From: Bifidobacterium catenulatum PV20-2
Lineage (GTDB): Bacteria > Actinomycetota > Actinomycetes > Actinomycetales > Bifidobacteriaceae
NCBI RefSeq assembly: GCF_000800455.1
Contig: NZ_CP007456.1
Location: 2,170,001 to 2,234,000 of the forward strand
DNA length: 64,000 nt
Reading direction: 5' to 3'
The position numbers were made by a program, and so were the translations under genes. The notes beneath the pieces were generated by a model that had not been told where the DNA came from, did not search any database, and worked only from the letters and a program-made list of their open reading frames with translations. Below, piece by piece: positions 27,866-37,874 of the stretch. The first letter of the stretch is position 1; every line of letters starts with the position of its first letter.

Positions 27866-27938
27866 GGGGCCGTAGCTCAGTTGGTAGAGCGCTTCGTTCG
27901 CATCGAAGAGGTCGCGGTTTCGACTACCGTCGGCTCCA
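27866..27938 (+). tRNA. tRNA-Ala (CGC)
   Basis: A 73-nt cloverleaf. The acceptor stem pairs GGGGCCG with CGGCTCC and contains the G3-U70 pair that identifies alanine tRNAs. The D arm (GTAGCTCAGTTGGTAGAGC) is followed by the anticodon arm CTTCG-TTCGCAT-CGAAG with anticodon CGC, which reads GCG. The T arm contains GGTTTCGACTACC. CCA is not encoded. A terminator follows immediately. Confidence 0.95.
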
Positions 27939-27941
27939 CTA

Positions 27942-27980
27942 AGCCCGCTGCATTCATTCCACCGCAGCGGGCTTTTTCTT
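27942..27980 (+). terminator. Terminator after tRNA-Ala
   Basis: AGCCCGCTG and CAGCGGGCT form a 9-bp stem with the tail TTTTCTTT. Confidence 0.9.
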
Positions 27981-28081
27981 TACTCATGCAACCCAGACAT
28001 GTCGGTCACCAACCAACCAATCCTCGCCAAACACCCCCGAACTCATATATCTGCCATATATAAGCGAGATAAGGCGCAAAT

Positions 28082-28774
28082 TTAGGCTTGAGACGTGCGC
28101 TGACGTACGAATGCGTCAAGCGAGGCCACGTCGATGCCCTCATACCCCTTGATCGAAGCGAACTGCGGGCCGTTGGAATTGTCGATCTGCATGAATCCGG
28201 TCTGGCCAATCGTCGTCGCACCGGAAGCGACAGCCGAACGCAAACCAGACATGGAATCTTCGACCGCAATGCAGTACTTCATATCTTCCGGCGCGACGCC
28301 CAGGCGGCGGCCAGCCTCCAAGTACGGGGCCGGAGAAGGCTTCTTCTCAACATCGTCGTCGCCGCACACGTAGCCCGCGAACGCACCGTCCGGTGCCTGC
28401 GCAACCAGATTCTCCGCAAGATGACTCGGCGACGTGGTGACCAGCATCGAAGGAACACCCGCATCACGCAACGCAACAAGCACGTCCTCCACGCCTTCGA
28501 TCCACGGAATGCGCTCGAATTCCTTCTGAGCTACATAATCGATCATGCCTTGACCGATCTCCTCGATTGACAGCTGGCAACCATGCTCCACCATACGGCG
28601 AGCCACATCCGGAACCGGCGTGCCCGAACCCTGCCAGGCAAGCTCCTCATCCCAATACCCGCCGTGCGCGGCTGCGATTTTCATCTCCCCCTCATGCCAG
28701 TACGGTTCGGAATCGATCAGAGTACCGTCCATATCCCAAAACACAGCCTTGATCATCAGGTTCGACTCGGTCAT
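28082..28774 (-). CDS. HAD-family hydrolase (sugar-phosphatase type)
   Basis: Cytosolic phosphatase or phosphomutase-like protein of 230 aa. Motif I is FWDMDGTLIDSEP, motif II lies in LVTTSPS, motif III is the Lys in VEKKPSPAPY, and motif IV is IAVEDSMSGLRSA. The cap-1 four-helix insertion between motifs I and II places it with beta-phosphoglucomutase-like enzymes; the motif II region lacks the usual loop, and the substrate is unknown. GGAAGGAA precedes the ATG. It is a single gene on the minus strand. Confidence 0.88.
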   Translation of the reverse strand: MTESNLMIKAVFWDMDGTLIDSEPYWHEGEMKIAAAHGGYWDEELAWQGSGTPVPDVARRMVEHGCQLSIEEIGQGMIDYVAQKEFERIPWIEGVEDVLVALRDAGVPSMLVTTSPSHLAENLVAQAPDGAFAGYVCGDDDVEKKPSPAPYLEAGRRLGVAPEDMKYCIAVEDSMSGLRSAVASGATTIGQTGFMQIDNSNGPQFASIKGYEGIDVASLDAFVRQRTSQA

Positions 28775-29032
28775 GATGTTCCTTCCTTACGACCGTCGGA
28801 CTCAGAGCACCGGATTTACGCGCGGCGCCGTCCATCGCGATTTCCACTGCCATTTCAGCAGAGCGGCAAGACGGCAAACGAAAAGCGCCCGGACGTTCTT
28901 TCATCCGAGCGCTTCCCACATCAACGCAATAACTCACGTCTGCGAAATAATCCGTCTCAAGTACTACAGGCAACCCCCATTGCCGCAACCCATGACATTC
29001 GAAAAATTCGCCTCTATCGGAAGATTCGAAAT

Positions 29033-29320
29033 CTACTCTCCCTGGTTCTCCTTGTTTTCTCCAGCGGCTTCCGCGGCCTTTTCCGCATTTTCCGCCTTCC
29101 AGCGGGCGATGCAACGTTCCACGCGCTTGTAGCCGATGATCTTCGGATCAAGCCCTGCCTCGCGGAAGATCGCGGCAGGCGAGCCACCTTCGGCATACCT
29201 GCGCATGCAGTCGTCGCGAAACTCCTTGGAGTAGCAAATACGATATTGGGTGACCGATTCCACGGCATCCAGAGACCCGAGATACTTACGGGTCTTAGCG
29301 GTGAACGCAACTCTTGGCAC
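29033..29320 (-). CDS. Small helix-turn-helix protein
   Basis: A 95-aa protein. Residues 28-70 (YSKEFRDDCMRRYAEGGSPA and then IFREAGLDPKIIGYKRVERC) look like a helix-turn-helix of the kind found in IS3-type transposase OrfA proteins and their domesticated relatives. The C-terminus is a Glu/Ala-rich helix. The start is GTG with AGGAG 7 nt upstream. A G9 run lies just upstream of a possible -10. No transposase OrfB or inverted repeats are nearby, so it is probably a stand-alone regulator; its target is unknown. Confidence 0.7.
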   Translation of the reverse strand: MPRVAFTAKTRKYLGSLDAVESVTQYRICYSKEFRDDCMRRYAEGGSPAAIFREAGLDPKIIGYKRVERCIARWKAENAEKAAEAAGENKENQGE

Positions 29321-29354
29321 TGTACGCTCCTAACCTTTCCTGTTCTTGCCGCAT

Positions 29355-29391
29355 ATCTTACCCCCCCCCATGATTTCTCATGGAAAAGGAG
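29355..29391 (-). promoter_or_regulatory. Possible promoter with G9 spacer tract
   Basis: On the minus strand, nine G residues (29361-29369 as C on the plus strand) directly precede TAAGAT. A weak TTTCCA lies 20 nt before that hexamer; removing three G residues would give a 17-nt spacer. The promoter call is by eye. Confidence 0.35.
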
Positions 29392-29518
29392 ACCCATCTT
29401 TCACCGAAGCACCTTAATAACCGGAAGAATGACAGTTAGAACGCGGATACTCAACATCATTTCCCACAACGATGACATCGTCGCAGAAAACAACGCATTT
29501 GGCGAAATTATATAACAA

Positions 29519-29553
29519 AACAGGCACATCTGTTGCAAGATGTGCCTGTTTTT
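29519..29553. terminator. Bidirectional terminator after hspR
   Basis: AACAGGCACATCT and AGATGTGCCTGTT form a perfect 13-bp stem with a 6-nt loop and have T-runs on both sides. It ends the dnaK operon, 30 bp after the hspR stop. Confidence 0.88.
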
Positions 29554-29580
29554 AAATATTTTCAGTATTTTTTCCGAAAA

Positions 29581-30246
29581 TCAGTCAATTCCCCAAAGCA
29601 CGATTGACCTAGAAACGGGATCTGAAGCGGGTTGGCCCCTCTGAACACCCTCGTTTTCGCGCGCGACACCTCTATTGGGCGTGTTGTACGCGTCGGCCGC
29701 GACACGCGCGGACTCCATGGACTCACGCGATGGTAGCTGCCGGGTATTGACCTGAATCTGCCTGCGCCACATGCGCGCACGGCGGGAACGTTCGATCTCC
29801 ACAATGTCGCCGTCCGCATCGGCTGCGAACACGCTGGAGCCGGCCGGCTTGCGCAGACGCTCGACCTGGCGGCGCAGCTCGCGGTTCTCCTCCTCCAGGG
29901 AAAGAATCCGTGCGACACCGGCCAGATTGATGCCCTCTTCCTGGCTCAGCTGCTGCGCTTTCGCAAGGCGGGCGATATCTCGCAGCGAGTAACGGCGGGC
30001 ACCGCCATCCGTGCGCTGCGGCACCACAAGCCCAAGCCGATCGTACTGGCGAAGTGTTTGAGGGTGCACGTTGGCGAGTTCGCCGGCACGGCCTACCGTG
30101 AACATCGGCAGTTCGATGTCGAAACCAACTTCGTCTGCCCCATCAAGATCGGCCCTGCCGGCCACAATCGCCATCGCACACATGTCGTACAGCATTTTGG
30201 CCTGCCGCGCCGCGCGGGCTTGGGAGGTCCGAGATGCGCGCGCCAT
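29581..30246 (-). CDS. hspR: MerR-family heat-shock repressor HspR
   Basis: Repressor of the dnaK operon that binds HAIR inverted repeats with DnaK as co-repressor. The MerR helix-turn-helix (FTVGRAGELANVHPQTLRQY) begins near residue 49 and is followed by a coiled-coil segment (LEEENRELRRQVERL). The 221-aa protein is longer than the typical 140-150 aa HspR: it has an N-terminal extension of about 45 residues and a long polar C-terminal tail. The ATG at 30246 is 5 bp after dnaJ, with AAGGAG inside the dnaJ end. It is the last gene of the operon. Confidence 0.93.
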   Translation of the reverse strand: MARASRTSQARAARQAKMLYDMCAMAIVAGRADLDGADEVGFDIELPMFTVGRAGELANVHPQTLRQYDRLGLVVPQRTDGGARRYSLRDIARLAKAQQLSQEEGINLAGVARILSLEEENRELRRQVERLRKPAGSSVFAADADGDIVEIERSRRARMWRRQIQVNTRQLPSRESMESARVAADAYNTPNRGVARENEGVQRGQPASDPVSRSIVLWGID

Positions 30247-30251
30247 GGCGA

Positions 30252-31280
30252 TCAGCGCTCCTTGGCAAGTTCGTCGGCGAAGTCGCCGCACTCCTTGTCG
30301 AATTCCTTCGCCGCATGCTTGACTTTCAGGCTTGGCCTGTCGGGGATGCGAATCTGCACGCGCCCGACCAAATCGCCGTCGCCCTGCCTGTTGGCCACGC
30401 CTTTGCCGGAAATACGCACTTCCGTGCCGCTGGATGAGCCCGCCGGCACTTTGAAGGTGACTTCGTTGCCGTCGACGTCTTTCGCAGTCACTTTCGCGCC
30501 CGTTACGGCCTGGCCGACGGTAATCGGCAAATCCATGATGATGTCACGCTTGCGCAGGCTGAATTTCGGATCTTCGGCAACGCTGATCTGCAGGTACAAA
30601 TCACCGTTTTTGCCGCCGTTACGGCCCGGCTTGCCCTTGCCTGAAATGCGGATCTTCTGCCCGTCATGCACGCCTGCCGGAACATGCGTTTTGAACTTCT
30701 TGCCATCGGCAGACAGCGAAACCGTCGCTCCTTTGACCGCCTGGCGGAAGGTCAAGTTGATCTTGGAGTTGCGGTCCTCGCCGTCTTCCGGTTGCGCAGC
30801 CTGCTCGTAGCCACCCCCGTAAGGGCTTCCGGTGGCAGGCCCACCAGCGCTGCCACCGAACATCGAGAAAATATCGTTGATATTCGGGTTGCCGCCGCCG
30901 GTTTGGAAGCGGATGCGCGAACCATTGCCGCCCGCGCCATACGCTCCAGCCCCAGCGCCACCGCCGAACATCGATCCGAAGATGTCGGAGAAAGCCCCCG
31001 CATCGAATCCGCCCGCACCGGAACCGCCGGCGAAGCGCGCGCCACCCATACCGAACTGGCGGATGGCGTCGTACTTCTGACGGTTGCCTTTGTCGCTGAG
31101 CACGTCGTACGCTTCGGAAATGTCTTTGAACTTCTCCTCGGCCTCCTTGGTCTTGTTCAGATCAGGATGGTACTTACGTGCCAGCTTGCGGTACGCCTTG
31201 GTGATCTCATCGTCCGTGGCGTCTTTGGAGACACCGAGGACCTTGTAGAAATCCTTGCTCAGCCATTCATTCTCAGCCAT
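30252..31280 (-). CDS. dnaJ: Co-chaperone DnaJ, zinc-finger-less type
   Basis: DnaK co-chaperone of 342 aa. The J domain with HPD (RKYHPDLNK) covers residues about 8-75, followed by a long Gly/Phe-rich region (to about residue 165) and the two C-terminal beta-barrel client-binding domains. The four CxxCxGxG zinc repeats of classical DnaJ are absent; the only Cys is near the C-terminus. This makes it a class B, CbpA-like DnaJ within a canonical dnaK operon. GGAGG precedes the ATG. Confidence 0.93.
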   Translation of the reverse strand: MAENEWLSKDFYKVLGVSKDATDDEITKAYRKLARKYHPDLNKTKEAEEKFKDISEAYDVLSDKGNRQKYDAIRQFGMGGARFAGGSGAGGFDAGAFSDIFGSMFGGGAGAGAYGAGGNGSRIRFQTGGGNPNINDIFSMFGGSAGGPATGSPYGGGYEQAAQPEDGEDRNSKINLTFRQAVKGATVSLSADGKKFKTHVPAGVHDGQKIRISGKGKPGRNGGKNGDLYLQISVAEDPKFSLRKRDIIMDLPITVGQAVTGAKVTAKDVDGNEVTFKVPAGSSSGTEVRISGKGVANRQGDGDLVGRVQIRIPDRPSLKVKHAAKEFDKECGDFADELAKER

Positions 31281-31364
31281 GATGTGCCTCCTTTCACGAG
31301 GTCGCTGATGTCACTGCGTGTTGTTTTGCGGTTATTGGTATCGAAATCGCGAATGTCACTGCGT

Positions 31365-32045
31365 TCAGTTCTGCGGGGAGGCCACAACCACGCGAGCCGC
31401 GCGAATCACGCGGTCGCCGATGCGATAGCCGGCTTCCACCACGGTGTCGACGGTTTCCTTCTCGGCCTGCGAATCCGGCTTGTGCAGGATCGCGTCATGC
31501 TTGGTCGGGTCGAAATCCTCACCTTTTTCGCCGAACTTCTCGACGCCGAACTTTTCGAACGCCTTGTCGATTTTGGTGGAAACGGCTTGGAAGGACTCAT
31601 CCATTTCGCTGTGTTCGCGAATGCGATCGATGTCATCAAGTGCCGGCAGCAGCGCGGTCAGCACGTCGATGATGCCGTGTTGGCGGAAACGTTCCTGTTC
31701 CTTCTGCGAACGATTGCGGAAGTTGATGAATTCCGCACGTTCACGCTGGAGCGCTTCAAGATATTCCGCCGCTTCCTTCTTGGCCTGACCAAGTGGAGTC
31801 AGCGTATCTTCACCATCTTGCGTTGCACTATCCGCGGCATCGCCGTTTTCTTGCGATTCGGAAGATGCTGCGTTCGCGGCCGTTGCCGCAGTTTCAGAAG
31901 CTGCGGAATCGGCAGATGCAGTTGCTGCAGAATCGCCATTATTCTGCGACTCCTGCGATGCACCGGCTGCAGGGCCGGCCTGCCCGGACAGGTTGTCCAT
32001 GTCGGGCAGGTCGTTCAGATATTCGTCCTTGTTGAAGTCGGACAT
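31365..32045 (-). CDS. grpE: Nucleotide exchange factor GrpE
   Basis: Releases ADP from DnaK. The 226-aa protein starts with about 90 residues rich in Ala, Ser and Glu, then the long helix (EYLEALQRERAEFINFRNRS) and the C-terminal beta domain ending ARVVVASPQN. It begins 2 bp after dnaK, so translation is probably coupled. dnaJ follows after 84 bp. Confidence 0.96.
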   Translation of the reverse strand: MSDFNKDEYLNDLPDMDNLSGQAGPAAGASQESQNNGDSAATASADSAASETAATAANAASSESQENGDAADSATQDGEDTLTPLGQAKKEAAEYLEALQRERAEFINFRNRSQKEQERFRQHGIIDVLTALLPALDDIDRIREHSEMDESFQAVSTKIDKAFEKFGVEKFGEKGEDFDPTKHDAILHKPDSQAEKETVDTVVEAGYRIGDRVIRAARVVVASPQN

Positions 32046-32047
32046 GA

Positions 32048-33919
<1,872 letters not shown>

Positions 33920-34015
33920 AACTTGTCTCCTTTGTAGATAGGTTCGCTATGCGTTTTCTGTTCTGTTCGTTCTTTCGCCCGAGTTTCGGTTTGCCGTCTC
34001 TCGGACTTTCCAAAA

Positions 34016-34036
34016 CTTGAGCCTACACCACTCAAC
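34016..34036. promoter_or_regulatory. HAIR operator 1 (HspR site) upstream of dnaK
   Basis: CTTGAGC-N7-ACTCAAC matches the HspR consensus CTTGAGT-N7-ACTCAAG at 12 of 14 half-site positions, with the correct 7-bp spacer. It lies 97 bp before the dnaK start. Confidence 0.85.
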
Positions 34037-34074
34037 TTTGAATCGCAAGCGATTATTCCCAAATCTACAAAAAA

Positions 34075-34095
34075 GTTGAGTTCTCTTCGCTCAAC
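34075..34095. promoter_or_regulatory. HAIR operator 2, overlapping a terminator-like hairpin
   Basis: GTTGAGT-N7-GCTCAAC has the same 7-N7-7 geometry. Flanking A and T runs extend it to an 11-bp palindrome, AAAAAGTTGAG/CTCAACTTTTT, which also looks like an intrinsic terminator for transcripts coming from the phosphatase gene. Confidence 0.75.
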
Positions 34096-34130
34096 TTTTT
34101 GCCGGACGCAATCTCCAGTGCAACCGAAAA

Positions 34131-34186
34131 TCGCAAATAAGATCCGGACCACACTGCAATGCATGCGATCCGGATCTTATCTGCGA
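34131..34186 (-). terminator. Terminator after the alkaline phosphatase gene
   Basis: TCGCAAATAAGATCCGGA and TCCGGATCTTATCTGCGA form an 18-bp stem with one mismatch and a 20-nt loop, 63 bp after the phosphatase stop. Confidence 0.7.
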
Positions 34187-34248
34187 TCTTCAGTTTTTCA
34201 ATCCTCAGCTATGGTTTTCAACTGCAATCTTCAAATCTCTTCAGATTT

Positions 34249-36309
34249 TCAGCGGCTGATCTTGGCGGTTTTAACGATCATCGCGATTGCGGCCAGCATG
34301 GCGATCGCAAGCGCGGCAATGGTGATTGCGGTACCGGTGTTGCCGAGCACACCGGACTTCGGCTTGTTGTTCACCTTGCCGGAAGCGATCACGTCATTCT
34401 TACCGTCGCCCGGCTTCTCATCTGAGGAATCGTGGGCCGGAGCCTGGAAGTCGACGGTCACGGTCTTGCCGGACTGGCGGCCAGTGACGGTGAGCGTATA
34501 CTCGTTGCCTTCAATGACCTTGTCGAGCGTGATGCCGGTGGTCTGAGCGGTCTTGACGCGCACGCCGGAGACCGGAGTGGAGCTGTCGGAAGCGGCGACC
34601 ACGTTGCCGGACTTGTCCTTGAGCTCGTAGGAGAGCACTGCGTCGCCGTTGAATCCGGTGGATTCGGCCACATACTTGCCATCGGCGAGCTTGACTTCGG
34701 TCTTGGCGTCGTTGGAGAGCGACTGCTGAGCATCGGAGGTGGAGGCAAGGCCGAGGGTGTTGGCGATGGTGTAGAAGTTGTCGGTCTGGTCGGTCAGGCC
34801 AATCACTCGCTGGGCACCGGGGCCGGAAGCGGCGATGCGCAGTTGGGTGCCGGTGTGAGCCATGTCGCCACCGTTGTAGCCTCCGTCCTCATCGCGGGAA
34901 TCAGCTTCAGCGGTGCCGTAGGAGACGACCATGTTGTTGCCGTCAGCAGTCTTGATCACGGTGGAGAGCGCGTAAGCCGGCTGAGCGTTGAGGATCTGGG
35001 AGGTGTGGGCGTGGTCGGCGGTGACGATCACGAGAGTGTTGCTCAGGTCAACGTTCTTCATGGCATAGGCGATGGCCTGATCGAAATCGTCGGTTTCACC
35101 GATCTGGCCGCAAGCGTTGCCGGCATGATCCTGCTTATCGATGGAAGCGCCTTCAACCTGCAGGAAGTAGCCATTCGTCTCGCCGGCAGGGTTAGCTTCG
35201 AGCAGATCGAGCGCCTTCTTGGTCATGTCAGCGAGCGAGGAGCCCTGGTTGCCGAGCCAGCCGGCGTTCGGGGTGCATACGGTCGGGTTGGCGTCTTTGG
35301 CCGGGTCCTTGGCGGTGGCCTTGGATGGGTTGAACTTGGTAGGCATGTTGCCGTCGCTCATCAGGGCGAGCACCGGCTGGCCTTCCTTGTATTCGAGCGC
35401 GTTCATTGCAGCCGGATCGTTCTCGACGGTCTGGTAGCCCATTTCCTTGGCTTGCTCCCACACGGTCTTGCCAGCGTATTCGCCGCCTTGCACGGTCTGG
35501 CGGAAGTACTTGGAACCGCCGCCGATGGTCACGTCGGCGCGGGTATCGAGCAGCTGCTCGGAAATGGAGCCGATGCCGCCGTTTTCCTTAAGCTGGTTGG
35601 CGAGGCAACGCTTGAGCGCGTCGTTGGAGCGGCCGTCAGTCTTGCCCTGCGGGCCGTAGCAGCCACGCTCGGTGGAGTGCGATTCGAGCACGGCCGGGGT
35701 GGCGTCTTGGATTTCGGCGGTGGTCACATTGCCGGTGGCTTTACCCGCCGCCTTGGCGAGTTCGAACAGGTTGAGCTGCGGGTTGCCATAAACGTCGACG
35801 TCCACAGCATTGTTGTAGGTCTTGGTGCCGGTTGCCCATGCGGAGCCGGATGCGGAGGAATCGGTCACTCCGGTAAGTTTGCCCGGATTCGGATTGGCGT
35901 TGAGGTTGCCCTTGTCATCCTTGCCAACCGCACTGTCACCGCTGTTGCCGCCCAGCGAGAAGGTGGTGTACTGACCGGTACCGGCATTGACGTCACCGAG
36001 CCCTGCCGGCTGGCCGACTGCGTCGAGGCCTTCGAAATGGCCGTTTGCACCCTTCAGGTAATCGCGTGCGACGGTGATTTCGGAATCGCCCATGCCGTCA
36101 CCGATGAACAGGATGACGTTCTTGGCGCTGCCGTTGCCGATAGCTGCAATGCGCTGTGCGCCGCCGTGCCGAGCCAGTTCCGCAACGGACTTGCCGTTCA
36201 AATTGTAAGTGGAAGTTTCGTTGGCGAGTGCCGGTGCGGCGAGCGCGCCGAGCGTCGCTACGGATGCGATTGCCACAATCGCTCCTTTGAGAGCCTTTCG
36301 ATCGCTCAT
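34249..36309 (-). CDS. phoA: Cell-wall-anchored alkaline phosphatase
   Basis: Secreted phosphomonoesterase of 686 aa that releases phosphate outside the cell. An N-terminal signal peptide ends near APALANE. Catalytic and metal motifs are ILFIGDGMGDSE, TDSSASGSAWATGTKTYN with the nucleophile Ser, VEGASIDKQDHAGN and VTADHAHTS. A C-terminal beta-sandwich-like region is followed by the sortase signal LGNTG, a hydrophobic helix and KISR, so the protein is attached to peptidoglycan. Two GTTCAC repeats spaced 21 bp upstream (36400-36426) resemble an actinobacterial Pho box, suggesting induction by phosphate starvation. Confidence 0.92.
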   Translation of the reverse strand: MSDRKALKGAIVAIASVATLGALAAPALANETSTYNLNGKSVAELARHGGAQRIAAIGNGSAKNVILFIGDGMGDSEITVARDYLKGANGHFEGLDAVGQPAGLGDVNAGTGQYTTFSLGGNSGDSAVGKDDKGNLNANPNPGKLTGVTDSSASGSAWATGTKTYNNAVDVDVYGNPQLNLFELAKAAGKATGNVTTAEIQDATPAVLESHSTERGCYGPQGKTDGRSNDALKRCLANQLKENGGIGSISEQLLDTRADVTIGGGSKYFRQTVQGGEYAGKTVWEQAKEMGYQTVENDPAAMNALEYKEGQPVLALMSDGNMPTKFNPSKATAKDPAKDANPTVCTPNAGWLGNQGSSLADMTKKALDLLEANPAGETNGYFLQVEGASIDKQDHAGNACGQIGETDDFDQAIAYAMKNVDLSNTLVIVTADHAHTSQILNAQPAYALSTVIKTADGNNMVVSYGTAEADSRDEDGGYNGGDMAHTGTQLRIAASGPGAQRVIGLTDQTDNFYTIANTLGLASTSDAQQSLSNDAKTEVKLADGKYVAESTGFNGDAVLSYELKDKSGNVVAASDSSTPVSGVRVKTAQTTGITLDKVIEGNEYTLTVTGRQSGKTVTVDFQAPAHDSSDEKPGDGKNDVIASGKVNNKPKSGVLGNTGTAITIAALAIAMLAAIAMIVKTAKISR

Positions 36310-36399
36310 CTTTTTCTTCTTTCTTCAGCCTGTGCTGTATTGCAATCTCCACGCTAGATTTCGCAAACCAACTTCTGAGGCGTTTTGGACGAACGAAAC

Positions 36400-36426
36400 G
36401 TGAACTCTCACCTTCACAAAGTGAAC
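36400..36426 (-). promoter_or_regulatory. Pho-box-like direct repeats upstream of phoA
   Basis: On the minus strand GTTCAC occurs at 36426-36421 and again at 36405-36400, 21 bp apart. PhoP boxes of actinobacteria consist of GTTCACC-like direct repeats. They lie about 90 bp before the phosphatase start. Confidence 0.5.
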
Positions 36427-36541
36427 ACTTATCTCAAATCCTCTTTCCGCCAACTATCATCCCAATACCCCCTAAGTACTGAATTATGACTCATGCTTTT
36501 GCTGCATGATGTGCAAACGGTCAAGCAGGGGGTGCGACGCG

Positions 36542-37480
36542 TCAGGCAGAGGCACGGGCGGAACGAGTGGCCTTAACGGCTACGAAAAGGCTGCGAATCA
36601 GCAGCACGCACAGATAGCAGGCGAACAGAATCGAGCCGACACGGGGCGAGACTGCGCCCGCTATCCACGTACCGAATGGCGCGGCAACGGCAGCCACCAA
36701 GCCAATAATCAGCGCGGCCTTTACATGCACCAGCCTTCGTTTCAGGTTTGCCACGCTTGTGGTGATCGAGTTCGGGAACATGGCCAGCAGCGACGTGCCC
36801 CGCGCAATCAGATCGGAAGCGTTGAACAGCATCGACAGTGCGGGCACGGCGAGCGCCCCGCCGCCAATTCCCAGCAGTCCCGCCAATACGCCAATCACCA
36901 CGCCCAACAGCACCAGGCAAACTCCGGTCAGCGCACTCATCGCAATGTGCTGGTCTCGCGACGGCACGAAACTAATCTGATTGAACACCACAAATATGAG
37001 GAACACTACGAAAATCCATCGCAATACGAGTTCCGGCAAGCGCGAAAGCAGCCAACTGCCAATCTGCCCGCCTACAAACATGCCACAAAACAGCAGCAGC
37101 GCGGCAAGCCAGTCCACATTGCCACAAGTCGCATAAGAAATGACGCCGGAAATCGAGGTTGGCACGATTGCAAGCATTGACGTCGCCGCCGCATTACGTT
37201 GCGTCAGTCCCAGCCATACCAGCGCGGGCACGATCACAGTACCGCCGCCAATGCCGAACATGCCGGATAGTAGCCCTACTGCCACGCCGACGATCACCAG
37301 CACTACAATGCCTCGCGCGGATTCGTCGAGTCCCACAGGATCTGCACCAAATAGCCAATCCGCTTTCTTGCTGAACCACTCACTCATCTGCCCGCTCGTT
37401 TGCGCATTCGACCGCCCGCCATCTTCAGCACGTTCAACACTTTCAGCATCCGAAATATTGGAAATATCCGATTTCTTCAT
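36542..37480 (-). CDS. TauE/SafE-family anion permease
   Basis: Membrane protein of 312 aa, probably an exporter or importer of sulfonates, sulfite or a related anion. The two-fold repeat is visible: GIVVLVIVGVAVGLLSGMFGIGGG in the first half and GVVIGVLAGLLGIGGGALAVPAL in the second, each with the GIGGG signature. About 40 polar N-terminal residues precede the first helix. I chose the ATG at 37480, preceded by GGGGAG; the frame is open further upstream without support. The substrate is unknown. Confidence 0.88.
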   Translation of the reverse strand: MKKSDISNISDAESVERAEDGGRSNAQTSGQMSEWFSKKADWLFGADPVGLDESARGIVVLVIVGVAVGLLSGMFGIGGGTVIVPALVWLGLTQRNAAATSMLAIVPTSISGVISYATCGNVDWLAALLLFCGMFVGGQIGSWLLSRLPELVLRWIFVVFLIFVVFNQISFVPSRDQHIAMSALTGVCLVLLGVVIGVLAGLLGIGGGALAVPALSMLFNASDLIARGTSLLAMFPNSITTSVANLKRRLVHVKAALIIGLVAAVAAPFGTWIAGAVSPRVGSILFACYLCVLLIRSLFVAVKATRSARASA

Positions 37481-37874
37481 CTCTCCCCTACCATCGCATT
37501 TCTTCCTTCTTGCGATAGTTGCGATAGTACATTCCCGCACATTTCAGTGCCGCAAACCCGGCACATTGCGAGAAAGCAAGAAGAGATAAAAGAAAAAGGC
37601 GATGACGCGACCAGCGCCAATGCCACCGACTGAACGCTTGGGAAAAGCAGGATCTTTGAATCATGCAATATGCATATGATTCATATCATTACGCACCCCG
37701 CATCCTCAGCAGCGCGAGGAAACCATGCATAATCGCGGGAAGAATGGTTCCACCGGTGCCAACTCAAATCATTCTTCACGCATACTCGCACGGCGTGGAT
37801 GTTGGAGCAACGACGCCCTCTCAGTCTGCTTTATTATACTGCAAACGTTGTCAAAACCCACGCGCCACGCAAGA
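37481..37874. other. Gene-free region of 394 bp
   Basis: No convincing coding region. The only feature I see is the LacI-type palindrome TGCAAACGTTGTCA at 37839-37852, preceded by TATTATACT. It lies near the 3' end of the following HAD gene, so no target promoter is obvious; it may be a remnant. Confidence 0.6.

Noticed and set aside
29033..29320. Insertion sequence fragment
   Set aside because: The HTH resembles IS3 OrfA, but there is no OrfB, no inverted repeats and no target duplication, and the gene has a good start site.
34432..36357. 640-codon open frame antisense to the alkaline phosphatase
   Set aside because: Gly/Val/His-rich shadow frame without any recognisable domain; the opposite strand encodes a complete phosphatase with signal peptide and sorting signal.
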